DNA of 64,000 nucleotides from Corynebacterium parakroppenstedtii (GCF_019754935.1 NZ_JAGSOA010000001.1:310001-374000), one strand, 5' to 3'; positions 29,695-40,158 are shown, counted from the first letter of the stretch. Numbers and translations: made by a program. The notes: generated by a model from the sequence alone, not told the origin.

Positions 29695-30453
29695 CTAGGC
29701 GATCGGCGTAATCCACGTACTTGTCACGACGTACCCTGAGCTGACCATCCATCGCCCCCGTATCGTCCGGGGCGCCGTTCCACAAGCCGCATCATGATGG
29801 ACGGAGGCAGTCAATGTTCCGTCGTGGCAGAGTTCAATGTCTGCCTCGGCAAAATCGAGAAAAACGTGAGTTAGCGGGAACCACGATTTATACAGCGCCT
29901 CTTTCGCCGAGAAGACCACTGTTTCCAAGATCTTTTCTGTCGACGAAAACCGTGGATCGCTCTTGTTGTGCTGCACATCCTGTTGTCCATGTTGTCGCAC
30001 AGCAGCGATATTTTGCAGATCGCGAGGGGTGAGAACAACGTTGGACACACCGTCAGGTAGTGGCTTGGCTACTTCTGCGTCCACGCCGATGGACTTCAAC
30101 GTATTTGTACGCGCGACGACCGCTGCGCGGAAACCTGTCGTGTGAGTCAGCGATCCGACGATGCCGTGGGGAAAGAGTGGCATTCCACGCTCGCCCTTCG
30201 CAATGACAGTGTCAGCATGGTCATGGCCGATGAGATCCGTTAAAGCGTTTCTGGCACACGCGCGCGCATCAGCGAATTGCGCCCGTCTGAGCGGCACAGC
30301 GTCGCCGACATAAGCGCGTTCTTGGGGATGCAAAGCGTCCCAGTTCCTACGGCTGACGGACGGCCACTCCGCGTTGCGTGACGGCTGTGAAGGCTCGGAG
30401 ATACACAATTCAGACCACGCACAGCCGTCGGGGAAAAAGCCCGTCGGGATCAC
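29695..30453 (-). CDS. pptA: 4'-phosphopantetheinyl transferase, Sfp/EntD type
   Basis: Transfers phosphopantetheine from CoA to acyl- or peptidyl-carrier domains, for example those of FAS-I or [19 protein letters not shown]. Magnesium and CoA-binding motifs SIGVDAEVAKPLP and VFSAKEALYKSWFPL are intact, together with the N-terminal RRAQFADARACARNAL and the GSLTHTTGFRAAVVA histidine motif. The start was moved to GTG 30453, which overlaps the MATE gene stop by four bases (GTGA), giving 252 residues; the frame stays open further up. It ends the rbfA-DHH-dinF-pptA run and converges on truB across a 40-base gap. Confidence 0.9.
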   Translation of the reverse strand: MIPTGFFPDGCAWSELCISEPSQPSRNAEWPSVSRRNWDALHPQERAYVGDAVPLRRAQFADARACARNALTDLIGHDHADTVIAKGERGMPLFPHGIVGSLTHTTGFRAAVVARTNTLKSIGVDAEVAKPLPDGVSNVVLTPRDLQNIAAVRQHGQQDVQHNKSDPRFSSTEKILETVVFSAKEALYKSWFPLTHVFLDFAEADIELCHDGTLTASVHHDAACGTAPRTIRGRWMVSSGYVVTSTWITPIA

Positions 30454-31796
30454 TGCGCGCCCACTCGGGCCCAGTTTCCGCGGAGGAATCGAAGCGTAGT
30501 CGTTGCCAATCGGAACAAGAAGAAGGTAATAAGCCCCCACCAGACACCAACCAGTCTCCAACCCTGGTTCAGGGAAATCCAGGTCAGGGGCAGGAAGCCC
30601 ACCAAGGCCGACACCAGGGTGGCGTTACGGAGGAAGATTGCGTCACCGGCGCCGAGCAAAATCCCGTCGAGGGCGAAAACAAACCCGCCCAGGAGGACCA
30701 GAACCACGAGCTGCCACCACGGCCCGGCCATCGCGTCGAGCACACTCTCCGAATGGGTGAATTGGCGGGGAATCCAGTAGTACCCCGCGGACATCCCACC
30801 GGCTAGCACCACGGCAAAGAGCGATGACCACTTAATGATGGACCGCCCCACGGCTTTAGCATTAGTCGACCGTCCAGCGCCAAGAGCAGCACCAACAAAC
30901 GCCTGCGCGGCAATAGCCAACGAATCGAGAACCATGGTTAAGAAGTTCCACAGCTGCAACAAAACCTGGTGGGCTGCCAGAGATGCTGCACCGAAACGAC
31001 CAGCAACAGCGGCCGCAGAGATAAAGGACAGCTGGAAACTCAGTGAGCGCGCGATTAGGTCACGGCCCATCACCAATTGGTCTTTCATAATCGACCATCG
31101 TGGTTTCCACGAATTCTCGTATCGGCTGTTCTCCCGTATCAGGCAGACGAGGAAGCACAATGATGTAATAGTCTCACCTGTAACATTCGCCAGGGCGGAA
31201 CCGACAATCCCCAACCGCATCACCAATATTGGCACCAGGATAAGCGCTGGTCCAACCCCCGCCAAGGTGAAATACAGGGGGTACCTGGCATTTTGGACTG
31301 CCCTCAGCCAACCATTCCCCGCCATTGTCATGAGAGTCAGGGGCACCGCTGGCGACGCAACGCGCAGCCATCTCGTCGCCTCTTTGCCTACCCCGGGATC
31401 ATCGGCCAGCCAGTTCGTCAACACCGGGGCGAGGATCCAAATCACCGCCGCCAAAGCGATTCCTACGAGCACAGCGATCCATGTCGACTGCACGCCCTCT
31501 TCAATTGATTTATCGCGTCGGCCTGCACCATAGAAACGCCCCGCGCGAGCTGTCGTCCCGTAGGACAGGAATGTGAGCTGCGTGGTGACTTGGGCAAGGA
31601 TGGTCGTTGCTGCAGCAAGTGCAGCCAAATCCGTCTTACCTAAGCGCCCCACCACGGCCGTATCAAACAAGAGATAAATAGGGGTAGCCGCCAGGACACC
31701 CAACGATGGAAGAGCGATCGATAAGATCTTCCAAACACCAACCCCGTCGCCGTTCCTGCCGGTACTAGCAGAGCGATCGACGTTATCACTACTCAT
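30450..31796 (-). CDS. dinF: MATE family efflux transporter (DinF type)
   Basis: Twelve-helix multidrug and toxin extrusion family protein of 448 residues. It starts [11 protein letters not shown] and enters the membrane at WKILSIALPSLGVLAATPIYLLFD, the typical DinF opening, with ...TAVVGRLGKTDLAALAAA following. ATG 31796 overlaps the stop of the upstream DHH gene by four bases (ATGA), so it is preferred over the much longer open frame. The same neighbour order (rbfA, DHH phosphoesterase, dinF) occurs in mycobacteria. Substrate unknown. Confidence 0.92.
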   Translation of the reverse strand: MSSDNVDRSASTGRNGDGVGVWKILSIALPSLGVLAATPIYLLFDTAVVGRLGKTDLAALAAATTILAQVTTQLTFLSYGTTARAGRFYGAGRRDKSIEEGVQSTWIAVLVGIALAAVIWILAPVLTNWLADDPGVGKEATRWLRVASPAVPLTLMTMAGNGWLRAVQNARYPLYFTLAGVGPALILVPILVMRLGIVGSALANVTGETITSLCFLVCLIRENSRYENSWKPRWSIMKDQLVMGRDLIARSLSFQLSFISAAAVAGRFGAASLAAHQVLLQLWNFLTMVLDSLAIAAQAFVGAALGAGRSTNAKAVGRSIIKWSSLFAVVLAGGMSAGYYWIPRQFTHSESVLDAMAGPWWQLVVLVLLGGFVFALDGILLGAGDAIFLRNATLVSALVGFLPLTWISLNQGWRLVGVWWGLITFFLFRLATTTLRFLRGNWARVGAQ

Positions 31797-32860
31797 CGAC
31801 CGGTTTTCTCCTCTTGGTTCACACGCTGTCGAAAAGCAGCTATAAAACCGTCCCGAGTGCCTTGCCAGGTTAATCCGGCCGCCTGCGCATGGCCCCCGCC
31901 CCCTAGTTCTTCCGCCACCCGGGCAACATTGACCGCGCCACGGGACCGCAACGACACCACAATCTCGCCTGGCCGATATTCCTTCAGAACCATGGCGACC
32001 TCGGCTTCCGATGCCGTCCGAACTACGTCGATAACTGATTCGACATCGCATTCGACAGCCTCTTGAGCTTGGCTATCGGTGACAACACCCCACACCAAAC
32101 CACGACCATTCACTGCCAACGGCTCATACACCAAGTCGGACAACACTGCGCCTAACATCCGCAGGTAAGGAACAGAATGGTCATCGATTAACGACGACGA
32201 GATACTCCGTGTATCAATTCCCGTCGATGCCAGCCGATGAGCTGTCGCAAACTGGGTGGCCCCGCCCCAGCGAAAGCTCTCAGTATCGGTCACAAGACCG
32301 GCGTAGAGCGCCGTGGCCATGGTCCGGTCGATCGTTTCCGAATACATGTCACATAAAGAAGTGAGCATGCTCGTTGTGGAATCGGCATCCGGGTGAACCC
32401 AGTTAATGCTGCCAAAATTGGTTGCGGTCTCATGGTGATCAATCACCAGAGAGCGACCTTTCTCTGTGGCGCGCTCGACCATATCGACGGCGACTCCACA
32501 CCGATCAAGGGAAGCCGTGTCAACGCACACCACCGCGATGGGATCACGAGGGATGTCCTCGAGCGGGACGTACACATCCTCCGTATTCAGAACAGAAAAA
32601 GCAGATGACGGCACTCCACCGTCGGCGTCCACGGCCACAGCAGTCCCACCCCACCGACGGATGAGATGGACAAGAGCGCAGGCCGAGCCAACAGTATCCG
32701 CATCCGGGCGCACGTGACTGATCACAACGCAGGGATGCAGAGCGCGTTCATCGTCGGCAAGAGCATGAGACTCCCAGGCCATGGCCTGCAGGAACACCCA
32801 TGCGTCCCGATCTGCCACCGGCAGCCCGCGTGGGATGAATGTCGAATCGTTACCATCCAT
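31793..32860 (-). CDS. nrnA: DHH/DHHA1 phosphoesterase, NrnA-like
   Basis: A 355-residue member of the NrnA/pAp-phosphatase group, which degrades short oligoribonucleotides and, in mycobacteria, cyclic-di-nucleotide products. Metal-binding motifs are [13 protein letters not shown] near residue 48, the VCVDTAS aspartate, DHHET near 140 and the DHHA1 glycine motif [10 protein letters not shown] near the C-terminus. ATG 32860 overlaps the rbfA stop by 11 bases and has GAGAG upstream; a longer frame running antisense-free into rbfA was rejected. Exact substrate (nanoRNA, pAp or pApA) is inferred from family only. Confidence 0.9.
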   Translation of the reverse strand: MDGNDSTFIPRGLPVADRDAWVFLQAMAWESHALADDERALHPCVVISHVRPDADTVGSACALVHLIRRWGGTAVAVDADGGVPSSAFSVLNTEDVYVPLEDIPRDPIAVVCVDTASLDRCGVAVDMVERATEKGRSLVIDHHETATNFGSINWVHPDADSTTSMLTSLCDMYSETIDRTMATALYAGLVTDTESFRWGGATQFATAHRLASTGIDTRSISSSLIDDHSVPYLRMLGAVLSDLVYEPLAVNGRGLVWGVVTDSQAQEAVECDVESVIDVVRTASEAEVAMVLKEYRPGEIVVSLRSRGAVNVARVAEELGGGGHAQAAGLTWQGTRDGFIAAFRQRVNQEEKTGR

Positions 32861-33317
32861 CCGCTTCGCTCTCAGGACGGTCCTCGTGCGTCGAGGTTTT
32901 GTACGGATGAGCGTCCCCCGCTGGGGTTGCTCCTTCGGCTTGACGTGCAACTTCTTGGTCTCGCTGTCGAGCCTGGGCCAAAAGCTCCTCGAGACGAGCA
33001 CTTGTTTCAGGGACGGTGTCCAGAGTGAATGTCAAGGTCGGAGTGAACCGAACTCCCAACTGGTCCCCGACGGCTTTCCGCAGTTGACCACGTGCCCGGT
33101 GAAGTGCTTCGGCCGCCTGTTCACGGTCGGGTTCCTCGTCGAGAGTGCGCCCACGGACCGTGTAAAAAACGGTAGCGTCATGCAAGTCGCCGGTGAGCTG
33201 GGTATCGGTGATGGTAACGAGCTCTAAACGGCGGTCCTTCACACTATGTTCGATGGTGTTCGCCACGATAGTTTGGATGCGCTTAGCCATGCGCGCAGCG
33301 CGAGCGCGATCAGCCAT
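32850..33317 (-). CDS. rbfA: Ribosome-binding factor A
   Basis: Assists late maturation of the 30S subunit. The 155-residue protein has the KH-like core with [24 protein letters not shown] at its N-terminus and [22 protein letters not shown] in the middle. A charged, low-complexity tail of about 35 residues follows. The ribosome site GGAGGGAG lies eight bases before the ATG, inside a perfect 11-bp hairpin. It is followed by the overlapping DHH gene. Confidence 0.94.
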   Translation of the reverse strand: MADRARAARMAKRIQTIVANTIEHSVKDRRLELVTITDTQLTGDLHDATVFYTVRGRTLDEEPDREQAAEALHRARGQLRKAVGDQLGVRFTPTLTFTLDTVPETSARLEELLAQARQRDQEVARQAEGATPAGDAHPYKTSTHEDRPESEADGW

Positions 33318-33322
33318 TAGAA

Positions 33323-33355
33323 AAACTCCCTCCGTTATCTACGTGGAGGGAGTTT
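33323..33355 (-). terminator. Hairpin between infB and rbfA: terminator-like and covering the rbfA ribosome site
   Basis: Perfect 11-bp inverted repeat AAACTCCCTCC (33323-33333) / GGAGGGAGTTT (33345-33355), with an 11-base loop. On the minus strand it is followed by a TTTTT run, which is the form of an intrinsic terminator. The same 3' arm carries GGAGGGAG, the only good Shine-Dalgarno for rbfA, eight bases before its ATG. It may reduce read-through from infB, hide the ribosome site, or both. Confidence 0.75.
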
Positions 33356-33416
33356 ACCTGACGATCACCCCGATCACCCGATCAGGAGATCGCCCTGGCC
33401 AACGAAGGGCTTATGG

Positions 33417-36400
33417 TTACTTGCTCTTCGAGGCCTTCTTGTTCTGCTTGTCCCGAGGAACCTCAACCAATTCGTAGGCCTCGATCTTGTCTCCGACGGA
33501 GATGTCGGGGTAGGACAAGACCATACCGCACTCGTAGCCGTGCTGAACTTCTTGGACATCATCCTTACCGCGGCGCAGCGATGTGACGGTTGCTTTGTCG
33601 GCAACAACATTTCCATCGCGAACCAACCGGACTGTCGCATTTCGCTTGACGACGCCTGTTTCAACCATGCAGCCGGCAATCAGGCCAACTGCGGAAGCCT
33701 TGAACAGCTGACGGATCTCGGCTGTACCCAGGTCACGCTCTTCGTAGATCGGCTTGAGCATGCCGCGAAGAGCAGCCTCGATTTCTTCGATCGCCTTGTA
33801 GATGACCGAGTAGTACCGGACATCGACGCCCTCAGCGTGGGCGGCCTCAGTGGCCTTGCCTTCGGCACGGACGTTGAACCCGATGATGATCGCATCCGAG
33901 GCAGCCGCCAAGTGGACATTTGTCTCGGTGACGGCACCGACGCCGCGGTCGATGATGTTGAGCTCAACTTCGTCTCCGACGTCGAGCTTAAGCAGAGCAT
34001 CTTCCAGGGCCTCAACGGTACCGGCGTTGTCACCCTTAAGGATGAGGTTCAGGCTGCTGGTCTCCTTAAGAACCTTGTCCAGATCCTCGAGGGAGACGCG
34101 CTTGCGGGAGCGAGCCGCCAAGGCGTTACGACGTCGTGCGTCACGACGATCCGCAATCTGGCGGGCAGTGCGATCGTCCTCGACAACGAGGAGGTTATCG
34201 CCAGCTCCAGGAACACTCGTGAGCCCCTGAACCTGCACAGGCACCGACGGACCAGCATCGGTGATGTCATTGCCACGTTCGTCGGTCATACGACGGACGC
34301 GACCATGCGCGTCACCCACGACGATCGAGTCACCCACGTGCAACGTACCGCGCTGGACGATGACGGTGGCAACCGGTCCACGTCCACGGTCGAGGTGGGT
34401 TTCGATGGCGACACCCTGAGCATCCATGTCCGGGTTGGCCACCAGCTCGAGCGATGCATCCGCAGTCAACAGAACTGCTTCAAGCAACTTGTCGATGTTC
34501 TGGCCCTGCTTCGCAGAGATATCCACGAACATGGTGTCCCCACCCCATTCTTCTGGGGTGAGACCGTATTCGGTCATCTGGCCACGGATCTTCTCCGGGT
34601 CCGCGCCTTCTTTATCAATCTTGTTGACAGCGACGACGATCGGGACGTCGGCTGCTTTCGCGTGATTGATGGCCTCTACGGTCTGGGGCATGACGCCGTC
34701 GTCGGCAGCGACCACCAAGATGGCGATATCGGTGGACTGAGCACCACGGGCACGCATGGCGGTGAACGCCTCATGGCCCGGGGTATCCAGGAATGTCACC
34801 AAGCGGTGCTCGCCGTCCAAGTCAACCTTCACCTGGTAAGCGCCGATGTGCTGGGTGATGCCGCCGGCCTCGCCCGAAGCAACATTGGCTTTACGGATCG
34901 TGTCCAACAGGCGAGTCTTACCGTGGTCAACGTGACCCATGACAGTAACCACCGGAGGACGCTTGGTCAGATCCTCTGCGCCACCTTCGTTCTCACCGAA
35001 CTGGAGGTCGAAGGATTCGAGGAGCTCACGGTCCTCGTCCTCAGGTGAGACGACCTGGACCTTGTAGTCCATTTCGTCACCGAGGAGCATCAGAGTCTCG
35101 TCAGAGACCGATGCCGTAGCGGTGACCATTTCCCCCAAGTTGAACAGGGCCTGGACCAATGCGGCTGGATCAGCATCGATCTTGTCCGCGAAGTCAGCCA
35201 AGGAGGCACCACGCGCGAGGCGAATAGCCTTGCCATGACCATTGGGCAGCTTGACGCCACCGACGACGGTCGGGGCCTGCATTGCCTCGTACTCGTGCCT
35301 CTTCTGCCGCTTCGACTTACGACCGCGACGTGGAGCGCCACCGGGACGTCCGAATGCACCTGCGGTTCCACCGCGACGGCCTCCGCGACCACCGCGTGGA
35401 CCGCCACCGTGTCCGCCGCCTGGCCCGTGTCCACCACGGCCTCGGCCACCACCGAAGTGGTTCGAGGACTTGGAAGGCATCTGACCCGGGCTCGGGTGGG
35501 ATGGCATCATCGCGGGGGTGGGAGCGTGCCCACTGCCCTGCTTCGAAGAGCGCTCGTTGCGGTTACCACCGCGACCACGACCGCTCGGCTTCGTGTGTGC
35601 ACCGGGGCGTGGTGAGTGCTGACCGCCACCGCGCTGGCCGGGCTTACCCGACGTTCCACCGGGACGTGGCATATCTCCGCCACGCGGGCGCGGGGCAGGA
35701 CGTGTTCCCGAGGAGAATGGGTTATTCGCTACACGAGGAGCTCGCTTGCCACCGGGCTTAGCGCCTGGCTTCGGAGCGCCTTGCCCCGGCTTCGGGGTCG
35801 AACGGTGGGAACGCGCAGCTTGATCACTCGGCTTCGGACCGGGCTTCGGAGAGTTCTTCCCTGCCGCAGTCGGTTCTTCAAACCGTGGCTGACCGGGCTT
35901 CGGCGATGATTTCCCAGCCGAAGGCTTGGGTGATGCCACTGACTTGGAGGCAGACGGCTTTCCAGCACCCTGAGCGGACGACTTGCTACCGCTCTGTGCG
36001 GGACGGGGAGCATTCGGGCTTCCCGAGGCACGAGCAGCTGTACCCGGAGTCGGACCAGACGGACGACGCTGCTGTCCCGGCGTCGACTGACCAGCTGCCG
36101 AGGAAGCCTTTCCACTAGCTTTGTCAGCAGATGCGGAGGCTGCAGCGGAATCCGAGAGCGCACTTCCAGCTGACGTACCCGGCTGGTTCGCCTTAGAGGT
36201 TTCTCCGCCTTTGGCGTTCTTTCGATTGGCCATCGACGCAGGCGACGGCGATGCCGAAGGATTCCTACGATGGGCCGCTGCGGCAGCAGCTGCGGCAGCC
36301 GCGGCCGCCGGATTCGACTTCGATGACGGTGACCCGGAGGACTTATCAGCCACCCCGTAGTATTCCTTCATCTTTTTAACGACGGGAGGCTGGACCGTCG

Positions 36401-36527
36401 ACGACGCGGTCTTGACAAATTCTCCCTGCTCTTCGAGCGCAGCGAGCAGCTTTTTACTTGTTAATTTAAGACTGCTGTCTAGCTGGTTGAGCTGTTTAAC
36501 GAGCTCGTGGACACGAAGCTTTGGCAC
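33417..36527 (-). CDS. infB: Translation initiation factor IF-2
   Basis: GTPase that brings initiator tRNA to the 30S subunit. GTP-binding motifs are [22 protein letters not shown] and [10 protein letters not shown]. The N-terminal half (to about residue 410) is a long Ala/Pro/Gly/Ser/Arg-rich disordered region containing a run of twelve alanines and PKPG-type repeats, normal for actinobacterial IF-2. GTG 36527 was chosen because GAGGAG lies four bases before it; an in-frame GTG four codons earlier lies upstream of that site. Length is 1036 residues. ylxR precedes it by 229 bases. Confidence 0.96.
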   Translation of the reverse strand: MPKLRVHELVKQLNQLDSSLKLTSKKLLAALEEQGEFVKTASSTVQPPVVKKMKEYYGVADKSSGSPSSKSNPAAAAAAAAAAAAHRRNPSASPSPASMANRKNAKGGETSKANQPGTSAGSALSDSAAASASADKASGKASSAAGQSTPGQQRRPSGPTPGTAARASGSPNAPRPAQSGSKSSAQGAGKPSASKSVASPKPSAGKSSPKPGQPRFEEPTAAGKNSPKPGPKPSDQAARSHRSTPKPGQGAPKPGAKPGGKRAPRVANNPFSSGTRPAPRPRGGDMPRPGGTSGKPGQRGGGQHSPRPGAHTKPSGRGRGGNRNERSSKQGSGHAPTPAMMPSHPSPGQMPSKSSNHFGGGRGRGGHGPGGGHGGGPRGGRGGRRGGTAGAFGRPGGAPRRGRKSKRQKRHEYEAMQAPTVVGGVKLPNGHGKAIRLARGASLADFADKIDADPAALVQALFNLGEMVTATASVSDETLMLLGDEMDYKVQVVSPEDEDRELLESFDLQFGENEGGAEDLTKRPPVVTVMGHVDHGKTRLLDTIRKANVASGEAGGITQHIGAYQVKVDLDGEHRLVTFLDTPGHEAFTAMRARGAQSTDIAILVVAADDGVMPQTVEAINHAKAADVPIVVAVNKIDKEGADPEKIRGQMTEYGLTPEEWGGDTMFVDISAKQGQNIDKLLEAVLLTADASLELVANPDMDAQGVAIETHLDRGRGPVATVIVQRGTLHVGDSIVVGDAHGRVRRMTDERGNDITDAGPSVPVQVQGLTSVPGAGDNLLVVEDDRTARQIADRRDARRRNALAARSRKRVSLEDLDKVLKETSSLNLILKGDNAGTVEALEDALLKLDVGDEVELNIIDRGVGAVTETNVHLAAASDAIIIGFNVRAEGKATEAAHAEGVDVRYYSVIYKAIEEIEAALRGMLKPIYEERDLGTAEIRQLFKASAVGLIAGCMVETGVVKRNATVRLVRDGNVVADKATVTSLRRGKDDVQEVQHGYECGMVLSYPDISVGDKIEAYELVEVPRDKQNKKASKSK

Positions 36528-36756
36528 TACTCTCCTCACTTGTGGAGTCGAGGGCCTTCATGCCGCGTCGACTCCGGGGTTAACTGTTGACATTCATCGC
36601 TGATGCTTCATCGTGTGCTCATCAGTGTTCAGGTCTTCCTTCGTTCAATGGTTCCTACTGAGTGTGCAGAGTTCGGGTTAGTTGTACTGTCCGCCATCCC
36701 GATCCGTCTCAATCCTTGTGCGGAAAAGAGAAGGCCACGGGTAAAACTGGCGTCGA

Positions 36757-37086
36757 TTAGGTGGCAGTAACGCTCCCTGACTCCAATGACTCGATGTATT
36801 CACCGATCTGGCGGGTATCAGCCTTACCTGATATCCGGAGGGCACGCTCGAAAGCACGCCGTTGACGGGCCCGTTCAAAGTTTTCTGCTGTGGGAATAAT
36901 CCATGCCCCTCGACCTGGTAAAGACCGGGAGGGATCTGGAATAATCACAGCCTCTTTCTTTGACGAACCGCCCTGTGATGCACCGTCTTGCCTTAGGACG
37001 ACACGCAACATACGAGTGTCAGAGCACCGCGTCCGAGTAGCAACGCAAGTGCGTATGCGGACGAGGGTTGAACCCTGGCGATGCAC
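36757..37086 (-). CDS. ylxR: YlxR (RnpM) family RNA-binding protein
   Basis: Small protein (about 109 residues) of the DUF448/YlxR family, recently linked in Bacillus to RNase P modulation and nucleoid/RNA binding. The family motif VIIPDPSRSLPGRGAWIIP is clear, preceded by VRIRTCVATRTRCSDTRMLRVVL. The family's first cysteine is kept; its usual second Cys position reads differently (RTCVATRTRC). The start is uncertain: GTG 37086 has AGGAG nine bases upstream and fits family length, while the frame is open to ATG 37176. It lies between nusA and infB, its universal place. Confidence 0.85.
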   Translation of the reverse strand: MHRQGSTLVRIRTCVATRTRCSDTRMLRVVLRQDGASQGGSSKKEAVIIPDPSRSLPGRGAWIIPTAENFERARQRRAFERALRISGKADTRQIGEYIESLESGSVTAT

Positions 37087-37245
37087 TCTCTGCCACTCTC
37101 CTATCGCAGTAACTCTGTGTATAACTCTCTGTTGGTTGTGACAACTACGCTCTGAACCCATCAGAGCGTGCGTCATCGTCCCTCGTCATGGAAGGGCATA
37201 CAACAGTGTAACGTCACAGACTGATTTACGCGAACTTACCAGCGT

Positions 37246-38232
37246 TTATTCAGTGTCCGAGTGTATATCGATCCGCCACCCGGTCAGACGTGCAGCAAGA
37301 CGGGCATTTTGCCCTTCCTTACCGATGGCCAGGGACAGCTGATAATCCGGAACAGTCACCCGTGCGACTTGTTCCTCCGGCTCAACAACCTCAACTTTGA
37401 GAACCTTCGACGGGGCCAAAGAATTCCCGACGAAGGTAGCGGGGTCCTCATCGAAGTCAATAATGTCGATCTTTTCGCCGCCAAGCTCGTCCATGATCGC
37501 TCTGACGCGCTGCCCGCGAGGGCCGATGCACGATCCTTTAGCGTTCACGCCATCGATGGTCGACCGCACGGCAACCTTGGAGCGGTGGCCAGCTTCACGA
37601 GCAATGGAGACAATCTCGACGGAACCGTCGGCAACTTCAGGAACCTCTAATTCGAACAAGCGATGCACGAATTCGGGGTGTGTCCTGGAGATCATGATCT
37701 GCACGCCACGTGGCCCGCGATTGACGTTAACCACGTAGAACTTGAGGCGCTTGCCGTGTGGATATTTCTCGCCTGGAATCTGCTCGGCGGGAAGCAACGT
37801 TCCGTCATTCCCGTGCGCTTCCGTGCCAAGACGGGCAATAACGATCCCTTTCGCCCGCGCGAAAGAATCTGCCTCAACGATGCCTGTGACAACCTTCGAG
37901 GTCAGCGATGCATACTCTTCGTAAGTCTGGTCTGCTTCCGCCTCCTGCAGTCGAGCAACCATTGCCTCGCGGACAGTACCAGCGAATGAACGGCCGAAGT
38001 CCGACGGGGTCTCGTCGACTTCGGCGATAACGTTACCGTCGTCGTCTCGCTCAGTAACAATAACGGCCACATGCCCATCGTCGGGATCGACATCGACACG
38101 CGCTTCTGAATCACCCCCTGACGACTTCTCCCACGCTTCCAGCAGAGCCTTCGCGATGGTGGCTGTCATGTCTTCCACGGACACCCCGCGCTCACGTTCA
38201 ATCGCACGCAGCGTGCTCAAGTCGATGTTCAC
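37246..38232 (-). CDS. nusA: Transcription termination/antitermination factor NusA
   Basis: RNA polymerase-binding elongation factor. The N-terminal domain is followed by an S1 domain (near residues 110-180) and two KH domains (SKVAVRSTIDGVNAKGSCIGPRGQRVRAI; LSLAIGKEGQNARLAARLTGW). GTG 38232 (VNIDLSTLRAIERERG) was selected: AAGGG lies six bases upstream and relatives start at this residue; the frame stays open 18 codons further. The length of 328 residues is the short actinobacterial form without C-terminal acidic repeats. It sits 113 bases after rimP. Confidence 0.95.
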   Translation of the reverse strand: MNIDLSTLRAIERERGVSVEDMTATIAKALLEAWEKSSGGDSEARVDVDPDDGHVAVIVTERDDDGNVIAEVDETPSDFGRSFAGTVREAMVARLQEAEADQTYEEYASLTSKVVTGIVEADSFARAKGIVIARLGTEAHGNDGTLLPAEQIPGEKYPHGKRLKFYVVNVNRGPRGVQIMISRTHPEFVHRLFELEVPEVADGSVEIVSIAREAGHRSKVAVRSTIDGVNAKGSCIGPRGQRVRAIMDELGGEKIDIIDFDEDPATFVGNSLAPSKVLKVEVVEPEEQVARVTVPDYQLSLAIGKEGQNARLAARLTGWRIDIHSDTE

Positions 38233-38345
38233 TTGTAGCCCTTCGATTTTTGTACCTGCAACCTCAACTTCCCATAGGCTACTCACTGGTCGTTTCGTCG
38301 CAAAATGTGCCCCGCCACACCATCATGTGCAGTTATTTTCAGGCG

Positions 38346-38915
38346 CTACCCCAACTGCTCAAAGGGTGTGTTAACAAGAGCCATTTCAGCTTCTGGCGGG
38401 GTTGAAAACTCCACTTCTAGCTTCGCCTCACGAATCTGCTCCAGCGGGTAGGTCCCCACCGACGGTTTCTTCTTCCCTGGGAGAACAACCGCCAACTCGG
38501 TCTCGTCGGCGTTCAAAGCACCGATTCGCGCCACAAACTGAGCGTTACCGGCGTTGTCTCCTCCACGGGCGTCGTCCGCCTGGGTGAGAACAAACGTGGC
38601 AACGTGCCCACGCTGACGTCGAAAATGGCGAGCTGCGACCAAGGGTTCATCGAAACCTGGGGTCGAGACCTCAAGACGGTAACCGGCGCCGAAGTTCAAC
38701 TCCCCATCACGTTCGGCGGCGTCGAAATTGCGGGAAATCTCGTCCGAGAGTTCCTCGATAACATCCAGATCAGGGCGCTGGTCACCGTCGATGCGGATAA
38801 TGACGGCAGACTTCGCGCCCGCTTTTTTAATATCGACCTTTTCAACATCAAACCCGCGCGGACCCACGATGTGTTGCACGCGCTGTGTAATCTCTTCTGC
38901 CGTCGGGAAAGCCAT
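38346..38915 (-). CDS. rimP: Ribosome maturation factor RimP
   Basis: Needed for 30S subunit maturation. The 189-residue protein has the RimP N-terminal domain (GFDVEKVDIKKAGAKSAVIIRID) and the LEVSTPGFDEPLVAARHFRR motif that opens the Sm-like C-terminal domain. The ATG at 38915 matches the family. It has no ribosome binding site, but TATCCT ends six bases before it, so a leaderless transcript is likely. It leads the rimP-nusA-ylxR-infB operon and is divergent from the DUF4439 gene. The frame remains open 88 codons further up and was not used. Confidence 0.94.
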   Translation of the reverse strand: MAFPTAEEITQRVQHIVGPRGFDVEKVDIKKAGAKSAVIIRIDGDQRPDLDVIEELSDEISRNFDAAERDGELNFGAGYRLEVSTPGFDEPLVAARHFRRQRGHVATFVLTQADDARGGDNAGNAQFVARIGALNADETELAVVLPGKKKPSVGTYPLEQIREAKLEVEFSTPPEAEMALVNTPFEQLG

Positions 38916-38973
38916 AAAAACAGGATAACGAGTCCCAGCCAAGCCCACTAACCGCCTGTGAGAGACTAGAACG

Positions 38974-40131
38974 GTGAAGAGGAACGTGAAAAGCTCGAAG
39001 ACAACGAGGAATAGCAGTGCTGAGCAGCTGAAACAGAACAGCTCACGTGAAACCCGCGGTGCTACCTTATCTCGGCGGGCTTTCTTCGGACGCTCCGCGC
39101 AGGCCGTAGGTGCTGCCGTCGCCGTTACGGTGCTCTCCGGAAGCGGCCTGCTAGCCGGGTGCGAATCTACGCACACCAAGCCTGACCAGAAATTATCTGA
39201 CCTCTACGTGCAGGCCAACTCTGTGGCGGGCTCACTTGACGCGTCAGAACACCACGATGCCGCGGTCTTTGTTCATGCCCACGCGGATGCACTACGGCAA
39301 GAAATCCGACGCATATGTGGCACGGATAAAGACGGGAATTCTCCGTCAACATGCTCGGATTCCACACTGGATTCTGAAGGCAACGGCGGTAATCCACAAT
39401 CCGCTGGCGGCAGCAGTGACGAAGAGTTATCCCAAAAGCTGAAGGACCTACGGTCGTCCGTTGTCTCGGTGGCATCTCAAGCGAACACGAAACGCAATAA
39501 CGGTTTGTTTGTTTCTATTGCGTCATCACTATCGGTGATCGCCGCGCAAACGTCGTTGGGCGACTCGGACTCGGCTAACACGGGGACGACGCAGGACAAC
39601 GATGCTGCTTCGCAATCCAGCACCACTGCAACGTCGGGTTCATCGAGCGGCAACCGTCGTCCCAATAAAGCTGATGTCACCGCAATGACCACGCTGCTCA
39701 CGACGGAGTATCAAGTCATCTATGGCTTTGGGTTGGCCCTGCCCTTCGCGGACTCTGCACTAAAAAAGAGCATTGAATCTGCAGCGAATAAGCACCGCGC
39801 GACGCGGGATCGCATCATCTCATGGCTCGAGGACCAGGCCAAGGTCTCTCAGAACAACATCCCCCTCGCGGATGCTGCATACTCGTTTGCTGCCCCGCCG
39901 ACAGACTCGGACACCGCCCACCAATTCCTGATTAACCTGGAGCTCTTTGCGTGCGCGCGAACCTACGATCAAGCGAGGGCTATAAACACAAGTAGCGCGA
40001 TGGATATAGCTTCGTCTCTGATCACGCATTCAGCCGTGGACGCCGCATACTTTATCGACAAAGCCGGAGGAAATGCGATGAATGATGATCGCCTCCACCT
40101 GCCAGGCATGGGGGCGTCGGCAAATATCTAG
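38974..40131 (+). CDS. Tat-exported DUF4439 (ferritin-like fold) lipoprotein
   Basis: A 385-residue protein of unknown function. It begins at a GTG and carries a twin-arginine signal (SRRAFFGRSAQAVG, residues 33-46), a hydrophobic stretch and a lipobox LLAGC, placing the acylated Cys at residue 63. After a Ser/Gly/Asn-rich middle, the C-terminal 150 residues match the DUF4439 domain (four-helix, ferritin-like), with LTTEYQVIYGFGLALPFA and KHRATRDRIISWLED. Family members sit next to rimP in other actinobacteria. The combination suggests a folded, possibly metal-binding cell-surface protein, which is inference only. Confidence 0.82.
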   Translation: MKRNVKSSKTTRNSSAEQLKQNSSRETRGATLSRRAFFGRSAQAVGAAVAVTVLSGSGLLAGCESTHTKPDQKLSDLYVQANSVAGSLDASEHHDAAVFVHAHADALRQEIRRICGTDKDGNSPSTCSDSTLDSEGNGGNPQSAGGSSDEELSQKLKDLRSSVVSVASQANTKRNNGLFVSIASSLSVIAAQTSLGDSDSANTGTTQDNDAASQSSTTATSGSSSGNRRPNKADVTAMTTLLTTEYQVIYGFGLALPFADSALKKSIESAANKHRATRDRIISWLEDQAKVSQNNIPLADAAYSFAAPPTDSDTAHQFLINLELFACARTYDQARAINTSSAMDIASSLITHSAVDAAYFIDKAGGNAMNDDRLHLPGMGASANI

Positions 40132-40158
40132 CCCCACCCCTGGTCAGCTCCTCCGACG

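Noticed and set aside
33540-35048. A 502-codon plus-strand open frame opposite infB
   Set aside because: It lies exactly antisense to the conserved GTPase region of IF-2 and shows no family similarity; a shadow of codon bias.
36270-36310. GCN repeat encoding polyalanine in infB as a possible microsatellite
   Set aside because: Codons are mixed (GCA, GCT, GCG, GCC), so it is an ordinary low-complexity IF-2 arm, not a slippage-prone repeat.
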